DNA from: Cryptomeria japonica
Lineage: Eukaryota; Streptophyta; Pinopsida; Cupressales; Cupressaceae
Reading direction: 5' to 3'
Assembly: GCF_030272615.1 (NCBI RefSeq)
Contig: NC_081408.1
Location: 624,156,383 to 624,220,382 of the forward strand
DNA: 64,000 nt
Below the pieces are notes generated by a model. It ran no database searches, was not told where the DNA came from, and saw only the letters and a list, made by a program, of their open reading frames with translations. Below are positions 1 to 11,176 of this stretch, one piece after another. Both the position numbers and the translations under genes were made by a program. The stretch's first letter is position 1. Every line of letters begins with the position of its first letter.

Positions 1-733
1 TACAAAGTGATGGCATGATCATTCGGGAAGGTTTCTATCTCCATGAGTCTGGTGGTTTCCCAATCAATAAGTTCTAGGTGTATTAAGGGTAAAGGATCAT
101 CTAGTCGGTTAGTTTCAAAGACCTTAATGGTCATAAAAGAGTTGTCAAGGTTTTCAGTTACTTCAGACAAGTTAAGAATGTCACTCTCCTTTGAATAAAC
201 TCTCTCGATTACTCTCTGATTGTCCTCAGTGAAGTTAGAATAAATAAATTGTGATTCCAATTCAAGTGGTCTGTAAGCTGACTTTGTCCTTCACATGAAT
301 GGATTGCATCGACGTCAACATCCTTAATAGAGCAATATTCTTCAGATGATTTTTTAGAACATGTGTCTCACTCCCACTCATGAGAGTCAGTTTCACTAGA
401 AGCTTGCAATCTGAAGAATTTCTCATAAAGGTTATGAGTAGATTCTTCTGCCTTTTTAGCAAGTTCTTCTTGTCATCTTTCTTTTGCTTCTTTTTGTTGT
501 TTGCGAGCAACTTCTTCTTCCTTCTTAATAGAAAGCACTTCCTATCTTCTCTCGTATTCTTTTTCTTTTGGGTTGTATGTTACTTCTGCTTGTCTTGCCA
601 CCAATTCTTTTGGCCTTCTATCATATTTTTTTTCCTTGTTGAGTGGAAGTTCCTTCTTTTGTTCTTGTTGTATACTAACCAAAACCTAATCCTGACTTGT
701 CCTTTACATTTTGAGATTTAGGTTGTATGGGCT
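1..733 (-). pseudogene. Charged linker between protease and reverse transcriptase (decayed)
   Basis: The minus strand below the protease keeps a coding-like frame rich in Lys, Glu, Arg and Gln (for example EEVARKQQKEAKER) that looks like a long helical or coiled-coil spacer, followed by an acidic stretch near the window edge. Tat/Ogre-type elements often carry extra sequence between protease and reverse transcriptase, so this is read as part of the same polyprotein. It is interrupted by stops. No catalytic motif is visible. The plus-strand frames over the same bases are phenylalanine-rich mirrors of this lysine-rich coding and are not genes. Confidence 0.5.
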
Positions 734-2037
734 CTATAATGCCTTCTTTCCATTTACCCATGGGACCTGTGCCAGAATATCCAATTCTTTGTAGGATGTG
801 GAATCCTTTTCCATACTTATATGCGGGTATGTTGAAATTATTGACTTTTGTTGAGCTTCATCATCCTTATAGAGCCATTGTAAAACATCTTTGTCCTTCG
901 TTTCTTCAGATAGGGTTCCTACTTTAACAAATGCTCCATCAAATTTTTTGAGAGCTTTTTTCGCATGTTGTTGTTGTGAAATTGATGGTTTTCCATAAGA
1001 CCAAGGAGAAAGTGGAAAATCTTGTAGGGAATATGCTCCCATTCTATTGGCATTCAGTTGTATCTTTATCCCAAAACTTGCCAGAGTTGATGTGAATGAG
1101 TTCTCCTTAGGTGATAGTTTAGGAGACAAAGACTCTCTATTATATAGAACTGTTATATCCCGAGCTGGTCTCAGATTACTGAAATGTTGAAAGGGATTTG
1201 AATCTACTGAAATAGTGATCTCTTGTCCATCATAGAGGAAATTTACATATTGGTGATATGTTGAAGGAACTGCCTTCATATCATGGATCCAAGGTCTTCC
1301 TAAGAGTATGTTGTAGGATAAATTCAAGTCTAACACTTAACAAACTCTGTCCCTTTACATTGGTCCTATTCTGAGAGGTAATATCACCATTCCTTTGGAA
1401 GAGAGCTCCTCTTCGTCATACGCTTTTATGGTGATCTTCTTCTTGGGATCCACTGCTTCTTCAGAAAATACTAGCGCACAAAATAGACTTAATGAACATT
1501 CAAGTTGACTTCTCCATCTATTATGACACGTTTAACACGCATTTTGTAAATAAGAACTTCAATATGCAATGGAGCATTATGCGGATTTTGCAACAACATG
1601 TTGTCATTTTCCATGGAGGATAAGCAATGAGGCGTTGTTAGATGTCCTACCATGGCCTAGAATTGGTCAACATCCAAATCCTTAGAGACAATGGTCTCTA
1701 CTAATACTTTTTCCAAAATCTCTTTGTGTGTTGGTGAAAGTTTTAATAGCTCTAGTATTGATATTTGCACAGGGGTTTTCTGCAATTGATCTACTAGGTT
1801 GTATTGTCTAGAAGTGGATGTTGTGTTAGTTATCAAACCTGGGAATGTCGCCTTAGCTTTGTTTCTAGTACTAGCATGTGCAAGTTCTGCTTGTGCCTTT
1901 TCTTTAACAATTATGACGTTAACCACATTGTCATATGGGTGAGCATAATTAACTTTTTCTTTCCCTTTGTTATCACGTGTGTTTGATGGTTTACCCTTCT
2001 CATAGTTTGGAAGTGGAGTTTCGAATGTCGTATGCAA
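734..2037 (-). pseudogene. Retroviral-type aspartic protease of the Tat-like element (decayed)
   Basis: The protease would cut the Gag-Pol polyprotein inside the particle. A characteristic C-terminal signature, [20 protein letters not shown], lies at about 1240-1310, and the expected active-site segment (RVIIDGEVNLNV) at about 1500-1530. The usual second Gly of Asp-Gly-Gly is Glu here. The region from 1657 to 2037 is the gag-protease spacer with a helix of the LELLKLSPTHKEILEKVL kind. Stops and at least one frame change separate the blocks, so it cannot give an active enzyme. Family assignment is good; exact borders are approximate. Confidence 0.7.
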
Positions 2038-5010
2038 TTTATTTTCTTATGTCCATCCATTGTTATGACCTCATTATCAATTAAGTCTTGAATGATGTGT
2101 TTGAGTCTTTGACAATCATTTATTTGATGTCCTTTATTTTAATGATAATCACAAAAATGATTGTTATTCCACCACGATGGTTTCACTTTAGGTTCAAAGT
2201 CTCTTGCTTCTAGCAACTTGATCAGTTTGTTTGCAAGAAGTGTCTTTAATGTTGATTGTAATGGTGCACCAATGTTGGTAAATTTCCTATAAAATTTACG
2301 AAAAAATGGTTTTTGTTTGTTGTTATCTTGGTTAACCATTGGTGCACAACTTGATAGATTGACAATGTTTCTATTTCTGGTCCAAAATTTGGGTTTATCA
2401 TTGTTATGATTGTTATTGTTGAAAGAATTATTTCCTTCTTTGTAAAGTTTTAATTCTCCCCTTTTAACCATAGCCTCTTCTATCTCGATTCTATTTTCTG
2501 TTAAGTTCTGATACTAAATGTAAAGAACTGATGCCAATAGCTAACAAGATGAGAGGGGGGGGTGAATCATACAAACTTAATCTCCCATAAAATCAACAGA
2601 TTCAACCTCGGTAACTAATACTTCAACAATATAACCAAAAACTGCTAAACATGCAAACCCATAAACACATAATCATCATAACACATATAATAGCAGATTT
2701 AACGTGGAAACCCCAATAGGGAAAAACAAGTATGGGATTTTGGACCCACTAAGAAATATACTCTTCTAGAGTATGCTCGGTTAAAAGCAAATCCTGTTAA
2801 AGATTACAAACACATTGCTAGATGTGACCTGGTTAAGGGATTTCCCTCAGATCTGTTAGGATCTTCACTTTGTTAGAAGTGACCTTGTCAAAGGATTTCA
2901 AACACTCATTTAGAATGTCACCTTGCTAGAGGGTTTAAAAATAAGACTGTTAAGTCCACTCTGTTAAGAGATTTTCTGTCACTTACACAATAACAGTAAT
3001 AAATATATATCTGCAACTTCACATCTAAAATACTAAAACAAATTCTTATTTTCTCAAAACAATCCTATCATAGGACTTATCTTGTCCCTCTATTGGGCTC
3101 CCTACTCTATTAATCAAATAGGTCTTCAATCTTATGTGCTCGGTAATCACTATGTAGCATCCCTGTGCTTACACTTGCCTGCATACATCGTTCATCAACA
3201 ATTTCTTATTTATAAACAATTCTAACTGTTGAATCTCCTTGATCACATTTCCCATGATCAATCTTAGCCATCAGATCTTCAATCTTGACTAGGTTTAATG
3301 CATCCTTCGATCTAAAAATGTTTTACCTTGCCTAGGGACTTGCATTCCTTTCTTGGAACTTGCACAAGGTTATTGCAGTTCAATTTGTGCTGTAGATCTT
3401 CTTGCCGATCTTCCATTGCCATAGATCCTTAACAAACTTCATGCACGACATACCAATCATTTATACATCTCCAGCTCATCATTGTCCTTCATTAAATAAT
3501 GCTTGTATTCATCCAATGCGCTCTGTCATAACTCGGTTGCAACTCGGTAAATATTAAACTTTACTCGGTAGACATTCCGCCTTCATTAACCGATATCGAT
3601 AACCTTAGGGTTTACTGACTAGGTTCCTTAGGGTTTACCGACTAGGTTCTTTGCTCGATAACATAGTATAGTATTAACCTTACAATCAACAACATATGTA
3701 GGATATCAAAACAATCTAAACATCATGATCTCATCATTGTCTAACTCGGTAATAGTTGCCCATTGAATAACTTATTTCTCCCGTTATTCATCACATTCTT
3801 TCTGTGTCTTTTACCGACTACTTAATTCTCTTCAAATCAATCTTCTCAAGATATGGCAACATCATACTGAATCAAAAAATCAATTTCTTGACATCAATGA
3901 CAAAATAATGTTATAAAGATAGTTATCATCCCTTTTCAATTATATCAATAATCTTCAACAACCTTCTCAATATCCTTAATGAATGTCAACAATCTCCTTC
4001 TATTGAAATGCCAACATTTTCAACCATTTTATTAAAATTGGGAGGACATTGTAACTTTAACCTATATCTCATTTTGCTTGTGAGATTGTCAATGAAAATA
4101 TCCATTTTTTCGTTATGTGGCACATGTAGAGAATATCTAGCAAACAAATGTCTCCATCTCTGTAAGAAAGTCATAAAAGGTTCTCCATTTTTTCGTTTCA
4201 TGTTGCACAAGTCAAGCATGGTGATCTCATGTTGTGTGTTATAAGAGTATTATGATATGAATTTATTCACTAGTTCCTCAATGATCTAATTCCTAGTGGT
4301 AGCTTTGAGAACCACTCTATAGATTGTCCGCTTAGACTTCTTGGGAATAAACACAGGAGATATGTTTCATTTTGCGTGAACTCCATGCTCATGGTGCAAA
4401 ATTATCTGATATGATCTCGAGGATCCATTTTGCCATCATATTTAACATACTTTGGGATCTCACAATTTTGAGGAAAAGGCACCATGTTTAAACTCCTATC
4501 AAAAGGGTACAGACAAATGTCTTCCAATGAATACCTTTTGAGAGTTCCTCTTTACATATCTTGTATTTGTTGTTGGAGTGTTTTTATTTATTGCATAAGT
4601 GCCAAAAGAGGATTGTCCACATTATTGTTTGTTTCATGTTGGTTTCTTGCCATATCATTGGCTTCATTACAAGTGTGATTTAGTGTATCCTCAAGTCGGT
4701 CATTAGCACCTCAAGTATTACTTGATTTTGCATTTTGTCTTAAGTTTGTTATGTTAGAGTTTTGAGGTAGTTTAGCACCTGAATTAGCTAGCATCAAGAA
4801 ATATTTCTCTCTTTCAGTTTCTAACATATTTTCCATAAATTTCTCAAATTTTGGATCTTGTTGTATTCCTCTAAGTATTTCGTCCGACATTTCTCCCTCC
4901 TCATCTTCTTGTCCAAATCGATCGGAGAGAGGATTCTCATCTGCCATTGTAGGTGTTTCTCTTTCCTTTCCTTTGAGTTTTTGTCTCTGAGCCCTGGTTA
5001 ATACGGGCAT
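2038..5010 (-). pseudogene. gag: Gag of the Tat-like element, split by an LTR insertion
   Basis: Gag forms the particle and binds element RNA. The start at 5010 opens with MPVLTRAQRQKLK, a typical N-terminus for this group. The core retrotransposon-gag fold lies around 3986-4219 (LCNMKRKNGEPFMTFLQRWR). The C-terminal part resumes at 2471 and includes KPSWWNNNHFCDYH, followed near 2050-2140 by a KGHQINDCQRLKH block, the variant zinc-binding tail of Tat-type Gag. About 1.5 kb of a copia-type LTR (2487-3991) interrupts the gene between the core and the C-terminal part. Several stops lie between 4219 and 4711. Non-functional. Confidence 0.75.
2487..3991 (-). mobile_element. Copia-type LTR plus primer-site stub inserted in gag
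   Basis: The segment runs from TGTAAAG at 2519 to GTCAACA at 3991, which on the minus strand is an LTR with TG and CA ends. A G-tract with TGAATCA near 2560, the GGAAACCCC / GGGAAAAAC motif near 2710, and serial 'ttagaggattt'-like units match the LTRs of element A. At 2505-2516 a primer-site relative (TAGTATCAGAAC on minus) follows the LTR. The 5-mer ATCTC occurs at 2482-2486 and at 3992-3996, which would be the target duplication. Thus it is a 5' LTR with a short downstream stub, not a clean solo LTR. Confidence 0.6.
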
Positions 5011-5697
5011 ACAAGTGATCTAACTGTTTTGAGAGGTTTGATTTCAAAATTGTGACTCAATAGGTGATTAGTCGTTGAGGTAAATATGACAAGTTGAATC
5101 TACCACTTCTATTGAGATGTTGAGATAATCATAATCTTTGTTCCAAGGTATGTGTTCTCAGAGGTTCTTTGTCAAACTCAAATCCATGACCACACATATA
5201 ATCATTATAGTGGTGTAGGAATGTGTGATGTTGTAATAAGAGTTCTTGGTTTATGTAAAGAAATTTTCTCATTTTTCAGGATTGCTTTCTAACTAAAGTT
5301 CCTCTTTTTCAAACAACTAGAAATGATCATGCAAGTATTTGAGGATTTGTAAGTTTTGATCCTTGTTTGGATTGCAAAATTTTGCTATGATTTGACCAAG
5401 TCTAATAGGAAAGATGTATCCTATTAAGAGAACCAGGTTAAATATGATCTAGCGTTGTAGTTTCGTGATGGAGGATGATAAATCTTGATGAGAAACTATG
5501 TCTGATAGATTAATTATCAAAGATGTTTGATTATGCACTTGAGATATTTGGATCCTAAACTTGTTGTGAAGAATACTTGAAAAACATGGTTTCAAATTTA
5601 TCCTAACAAAGGTAAACTGACAAATGTATCGAAAAGATGATCCAAAACTATGTTTAACTGCCTGAAAAAGGGTTGTTTTTGTTCTCTATTTTTTATG

Positions 5698-6012
5698 CAG
5701 TTTACTAGGAACACTGAAAACATTGATTCTAAGATTGGGAATGTTGTTTTTAAGACCCAAAACTCTACTTTGTTGACAAAAAATGCTAAATTTTAGACTA
5801 AAAAAACCTATGTTAAGACTGAGAACGCTAAACTTATTACCAAAACACCATTTTTAAACCCAAGATCTCTAAACTTAGGACCAGGAACACTGATTTTAAG
5901 ACCTAGAACTCTAAAGTTAATGCTGAGAATGCTGATGTTTAGACTTAGAGCACTAAATTTTGGACTGAAAGAGCTAATGTTTAGACCCAGAGAGCTAATT
6001 TGTTGTGAAATG
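5698..6012. repeat. 21-bp degenerate tandem repeat, cluster 1 (about 15 units)
   Basis: Units step by exactly 21 bases, for example at 5719, 5740, 5761, 5782, 5803, 5824, 5845, 5866, 5887, 5908, 5929, 5950 and 5971. Each starts roughly with AATGCT or AACACT, has a T-rich middle and ends AAGACC or similar (5740 unit: AATGTTGTTTTTAAGACCCA plus one A). Unit identity is low but phase is kept, with no insertions or deletions seen. Confidence 0.8.
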
Positions 6013-7165
6013 TGTAAATCTGATAGTTTAAAGTTTGAGTTTGATTTTTTTGTTGAGATTCAATGGATGATATTCTGATTTGATTTAAAAACACAGAAGC
6101 CAGATTTTAAACAGACAATTTGTCTTTTCTTCAAAAGACAACATAAAGTGTATAATTGAGGCCTTAAAGAAAGCCCAAGTTTTCATGGGTATATAATATG
6201 AAAGACACACCAATCAGTTCTATCCTAAGGAAATTGGCTTCATTATTATTTCTTAGCCTATATCTTTGTACCTTGTCAGCTCACACAACCTTGTCACCCC
6301 CTAAAGGTCTCCCATGTTTTTTCCTTTGCGAGAGCTAGTGGAGTCTTGTTATGAGCTTAGAAATAGGCACTCAAAAGGGGAGTTTGCACATACGCTCAAG
6401 AGGGACATATGGTGAGTATCTTCGGGAGAGATTCTTTTCCCTCCCTACCCTGAGAGAATATTATAATGTTTAGGGTGAACCGGGTAGTTTCTAGTTAAAA
6501 ATTGGTAGTAGTAAGGGTACCGTTCAAGTGGTCATAATCAACTGTGTTTTCCACTTCGTTAAAGGAGGCTTCCCCACCTATAGAGGTTACACTCTACAAG
6601 TTTTTATGTATCATAAAGGTACTAAGGGAAACATGACGCCATTATGACAACATGCAACACTTGTTGTTTGCAAATTTCATCACAAACACATTTATTTATA
6701 GTAGCTTGGATTTCTTGGCTTTAGTCATTGCCACTTGGGTTGTTCCCTCTCACATAGCCTTATATGCTACTTAGGAGGAAAGCTTGCTAAAGATATGTAG
6801 TAATGAAATGAAAGATGATCAGTCTAGCTTTCTGATCACCTAATAAAGGTGAGAGCATACTCGCCTATCATCAAAGACATGTAAGACATGTTTGTTCTTT
6901 GCCTTTATAAATAGTCTAATTGCTTATTTTAACAAAAAAGAAATGCAATATCGCACTGATGTACACAAAGTTAGTAGTTTAGGATTTAGTATTTTTCTGC
7001 GAAAGGGTTTATATAACTCTGATCTTTGATAACAAATAAGGTACTTGCAAATCAACAAATTGCAAATCAAATTTTGGAAAATGATAGTTTATAAGCAAAA
7101 CTGAAAAATGCAAAACCAAACATGAAAATGCTAAATCAATTATTCATAAATGCTATTTTGTCTAC

Positions 7166-7333
7166 CCATAACGTTGTTTTGTTGACCAGAAACACTGCTC
7201 TATTTACTAGAAATGTTGTTCTGATAACCAGAAATGTTGTTTTGCTAACCAGAAACATTGTTTTGATAACCAAAAAAGTTATTTTATCAACCTAAAACGC
7301 TATTTTATCAACCTGAAATGCTGAAAAAGATAC
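7166..7333. repeat. 21-bp tandem repeat, cluster 2 (about 7-8 units)
   Basis: Units begin at 7187, 7208, 7229, 7250, 7271, 7292 and 7313, each close to CAGAAATGTTGTTTTGATAA plus C. Rotated by a few bases, the unit matches the 5740 unit of cluster 1, so both clusters belong to one repeat family separated by about 1.15 kb. One plus-strand frame reads as a seven-residue repeat (LTRNVVL), which probably only reflects the period. Confidence 0.85.
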
Positions 7334-7587
7334 AAAAAAAACTATAGCAAAGACCAAAAATGCCAAAACAAGGAAAAGACAAAATTAAGGGACAAATCCT
7401 CTTTGTTGTGCAGCTAAAGATCATGATGATACCATTTCAATTGACGAGAACGTTGGAGTGGTGACCAAGAGCGCAAAACAACATTCTAATAGTGATAGTC
7501 TGTGTTTCCAGAATGCTACTCTATGGATCTATGAGAACTTCTCAAGAAAAATTCCTATAAGCAAACTTTGTTAAAAATTAATGGGTC

Positions 7588-7609
7588 CGGCCCCACAGTG
7601 GACACCAAT
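7588..7609 (-). promoter_or_regulatory. Primer-binding-like site of the Tat-like element
   Basis: On the minus strand TTGGTGTCCACTGTGGGGCC follows the LTR end (ACACA at 7613) after a few bases. This resembles the TGGCGCC-start primer sites of plant Tat/Athila elements, where a tRNA primes minus-strand DNA synthesis. The tRNA identity was not determined. Confidence 0.5.
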
Positions 7610-7612
7610 AAA

Positions 7613-8694
7613 TGTGTGATTAAAAATAGTGTCAATCATTAATAACAAACACAGATGAACCAATATGTAATTAGGAAGCATATTGAAAACTAAAACAAAT
7701 GCAAACTATTAGCCTCCTTTGAAGTGTTCCATCCTCCTCTAATCTTGAGGACCTTGAAGGTTGATAGGTGGCTCCCAGCAGTGAGCAAGTAAGCCTCAAA
7801 GTGACAACTCAAAAGTTTAGTAGCTACATGATTATGATAATGTAAGATTGTGATTATGGAGCTTTAATTATACTAAAATGTTCTAAATGATCAAAACAAC
7901 TAGATGTCAATTAATTATAGTAACAATGCAAAAAGCTAGAATGCAAGGGGTGTTTGATGCTCAAAACAAGAGGTATTTATAGGATTTCCTAGGCAAAAGT
8001 TGAGGTGGTAGGAATCGACAGTTAGGATTCGATCTATAGATATCAACGGTTAGGATTGAGGAAGTTGGAGAAGAGGTTGGAGGGAGGGACACGTGTCATC
8101 TCTATGGTGACAAGTGTCAAGGAATCTTTCTTATGAGAGGGAAAGTGTCCAAGGGGAGAAGACATGTGGCCAAAGTTCCATGTGTCCTCAAAGGGGTGTG
8201 ACACTCCAAATGGGTTAGAAAGAGGTTAGGATGTACAAGTTGGGAAAGGATAGGGTTTGTTAGACCCAGAGTTGGATGAAGGGGTTAGGCTAGAGGATGG
8301 TTAGGTTAGGTAGTTAAAATTAAGACACATGTGCCCAATTTACATTTAAAAATTAAAATAGATAGAAATTGATAATTAATTTCAACAAATCTTTAAATTT
8401 GATTAATTAATTATAGGATTTAGAAGAATTCATTTTAATGGGGGGAATAATTAATCAATTTAGATTAATTATTCAAAAAGGTGGGGATATGAAATGAACT
8501 ATATAAATAAATCATTTAGATCTATTTACAAGTAGACAAATTTAGGGGAATTAATTAAATCATTGCGAATTTTATTAATTAGGAAGGGTTATTAACTAAA
8601 TAACTATGTATTTAATCCATTATCTCTAGACCATTTTTAGCTATATACAACTCCAAACTAGATGTAGAAAATAGGCCATGATTGTCGAAAAGCA
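7613..8694 (-). repeat. 5' LTR of the Tat-like element
   Basis: On the minus strand this 1,082-bp block begins TGCTTTTCGACAATC and ends ACACA before the primer site. It contains a TATA box at 7974-7982. Only one LTR of the pair is in the window, so the borders rest on the TG/CA ends, the primer site and the promoter position. The AT-rich stretch 8330-8640 lies in its U3 part. Confidence 0.6.
7974..7982 (-). promoter_or_regulatory. TATA box in the Tat-like LTR
   Basis: CTATAAATACC on the minus strand, followed by CTCTTGTTTTGAGCATC. It matches the plant TATA consensus and sits in the middle of the LTR, where an RNA polymerase II start is expected about 30 bases downstream. Confidence 0.55.
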
Positions 8695-8829
8695 TTCCTC
8701 CCCTTAGGAAGAAACAAAACCAAAGGAGTATGAATGAAGTTTCCCCAATCCTGAAAGGAATATGTAGGAAGAAAACTCAAGATGTATGGATTCTCTGAAA
8801 GTTGCCTCTTCCAAATTTGGCATACTAAT

Positions 8830-9108
8830 CTACATTGCTAAAATATACAATCCAAGATCTATTAAAGATGAATGTAGAACATGATCCAAAGACTCAAGTG
8901 TCTCCTCTGAAGACAAAGTGATCTCCTCCAAATGTTGTACATAAGTATCCATCGTCACATCAAACTTTAAATAACGATCATGTAGAGATTGAAGAAGAGG
9001 GTGAGAGTGCTCCCTCGCAACAACTGAAGAAGGATCATTTCCATCAAAGTGAAATGTATGCCAATGGTGTCTCCCAAATTTACAATGCAGGACTCTCCAA
9101 ACATACAA
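8830..9108 (-). pseudogene. Unrecognised coding fragment, 92 codons
   Basis: An open stretch on the minus strand, rich in His, Ser and Leu, ending just below the copia remnant. The same strand and position suggest the next part of a decayed retrotransposon polyprotein, but I recognise no motif. It could also be chance. Confidence 0.25.
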
Positions 9109-9233
9109 TGTCTATCAAGTAGTCATCTTAAGGCACTACATCTAATAGACAAAGTATATCCTATTGCAATAAATCATAAGAAGCCAAAAATATAGCAACA
9201 TAAGCATCATAAAGAAAAACAATAGATGTGATA

Positions 9234-10250
9234 TCAACTAGGAGGAGATGGAATAAAAGGCTCAAGAGCTAGATCACATGTAAAAATACCCAAGTTCAAG
9301 TAGCCAGAGTTTTCCTCAAAATCAGAATCCACACTAGAAGCATGATCATCATTCGAAGAATAAAAGTCACTAATAGGAACACAATATAAAATGGAATACA
9401 ACCTAGATGCATGGTCCACCACCATAGTATTTGATGATAATTTAATTAGGAGTGAACTCCACAATATTTCTTGTTGCACCATGAGTGATCTGATAGATGG
9501 AAAGGAGATTACTTGTCAAGTGAGGTACACGCATCATTGAAGGAGTTATCAACAATATAAATAGATCCCTTCCTATTTATATTAATATATGTATGATTGC
9601 CCATCAAAATGGGTGGAATGTTGCAAGGCTCAAAAGAAGAGAACATAGACTATGAAGATGCCATATGATGAGAAGATCCTAAATCTAGAAGCCATCTCCC
9701 TGAATTATGATATGTGGTAGCACAAAGATCTTGTCCTTTGTTCTTACTTTTCCTAAAAGTGTGGCTCTTTTCCTTATCAAATTCTATTTGTTTCGAAGAA
9801 GAAGTTGAATTAGACATTCTAGAAGGTAAACTGATCCTATTATTCTTAAGAAGATGTTTCAATTCATCAATATCCTTTTTATAACAATTTTATTCTTCAT
9901 GTCCTAACTTCTTTTAGTATGCAAAAGTAGGATTCTCCTCCTTAAATGATTCCCCTTGAGAAGGAGAGGATTCAAATTCTTTTTTTAGCCTATTCTTTCT
10001 CTTCTTTTTCTTCTTATCAAGATTCCCCTATTTCTTTCTTTGTCTTAGGCTCCATTGCGACCAATGCTTGGTGCATAGAAGACTTGATTAGACCCATGAT
10101 TGGGAGATTTGAAAAATCATCAAACTTAGGATCAACATATGATACTCTCATAGAATTCCTATGTGTATGAAAGTCGTTAAAAAACACAAAATAATTAGGA
10201 CCAATCTTGGGCAGCACACTTGTTGATGGGCCTTTTGACACACCTAACAT
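9234..10250 (-). pseudogene. Ty1/copia Gag C-terminus and protease (decayed)
   Basis: Read on the minus strand, the pieces at 10017-10250, 9650-9862 and 9234-9482 form one chain. It has a Gag tail, a damaged zinc knuckle near 9880-9920 (KKLGHEE), then the copia protease block WLLDLGSSHHMASS at about 9655-9700, then PPILMGNHTY and the post-protease block VVDHASRLYS. The protease should read Asp-Ser-Gly but has Asp-Leu-Gly (codons at 9677-9685), so the catalytic turn is lost. Stops and shifts are present. Integrase and reverse transcriptase are not seen downstream. Confidence 0.7.
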
Positions 10251-10996
10251 GCAAGCTTCTTAAACAAAGCTTCTCCTAAAAAAGGATGAGGAATTGGAAA
10301 TGCCTCACCTCTCAAGGTATCTTTAGTTGGGTCACAATGGTGCGGGGAAATTCAATGTTCACATGACCTATGACAATCAAGGGGTCTGCTAGTTTTGCAA
10401 GTGGAGCAGGCAAAATCTGGTTCACACTAAAGAAACAAAACTAAAGGATGGGGCAGGGTAACAAGGAATAAATAAACTAACATAAGCAATCATGTAATCT
10501 ACAAAATTGATATACCACATTACATAATATTATCAATAACATTCAAAACAACAATTAAACACCATTTACAATGAACATGCAAAGTCATCAATTTACATGC
10601 AAATGGAACAAGATATCTAAGACCAAACTTTTGCAATACTAGTTAATCCTAATACACCATTCACATGTGCAATATTATTCATGAAATTACAAAGGTTAAA
10701 ATATTCAACTATTGATCCAAATGAAAGAAGATATCAAATTATAAGAAATACCAATTAAGAAGACATGTTTTTTAGATCATGCAATCCACAAATTTATTAT
10801 ATTAATTTAGAAAATAAATATCAATAATCACTAGTACTGAAAGTGTTTCAATTGTCTCCAAATTTCTAAGAAAAATTGCATAAAAGGGTAAAAATCCTAA
10901 TTACTGGCCTTGATTCATCAATTATTCAACCCTTCAAATGACTTGATAAATTACACTTGTAGGCCTTGGTCCTACAATCGTAGAATGATTTATGCC
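10251..10996. other. No gene seen
   Basis: AT-rich sequence without a convincing gene. A short minus-strand stretch at about 10330-10425 (ADPLIVIGHVNIEFPRTI) looks peptide-like but has no start, stop context or family match that I can defend. Confidence 0.4.
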
Positions 10997-11176
10997 TATG
11001 AATCAATTACTAAATGGAGAGGTTGCAGTTTGACTTTCAAGTCACTGCTTTTGAATCTTACTTGACTAATACTAGACAACAAGTCTTCATCAATTACAAT
11101 TGCAGTTACATTTCCTGGGATCATGGTTTTAAACTTAGTGGCATCATGCATGTTCAACATGTGCATCACTAGATTG
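10997..11176 (-). pseudogene. C-terminal piece of the interrupted 'host ORF'
   Basis: When element A (11177-18746) and one copy of its 5-bp target duplication are removed, the minus-strand frame ending at 18747 runs directly into this piece and stays open for about 58 codons, to a TAG at 10997-10999. The peptide (for example NLVMHMLNMHDATKFKTMIP) has no recognised family. The clean joining of the frame across the element is the evidence that both sides belong to one gene. It is the probable 3' end of a long ORF of unknown function. Confidence 0.55.

Larger units (their letters stand above)
5011..7587 (-). other. Untranslated leader of the Tat-like element
   Basis: About 2.6 kb between the primer site and the gag start. 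I see no gene in it on either strand. Its notable contents are two clusters of the same 21-bp tandem repeat (annotated separately) and AT-rich unique sequence between them. Confidence 0.6.
1..8694 (-). mobile_element. Tat-like Ty3/gypsy element, left part outside window
   Basis: Reading the minus strand from 8694 downwards gives an LTR, a primer-binding-like site, a 2.6-kb leader, gag, an aspartic protease and a charged linker, the order expected for a Ty3/gypsy element of the Tat/Athila type. Reverse transcriptase and integrase would lie beyond the left edge. Gag and protease carry several stops and gag contains a foreign LTR, so the copy is dead. Assignment to Tat rather than Athila rests on gag and protease motifs read by eye and is an inference. 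Confidence 0.8.

Noticed and set aside
380-721. Plus-strand open frame of 113 codons
   Set aside because: Phe/Leu-rich mirror of the Lys/Glu-rich minus-strand linker; no start context or family.
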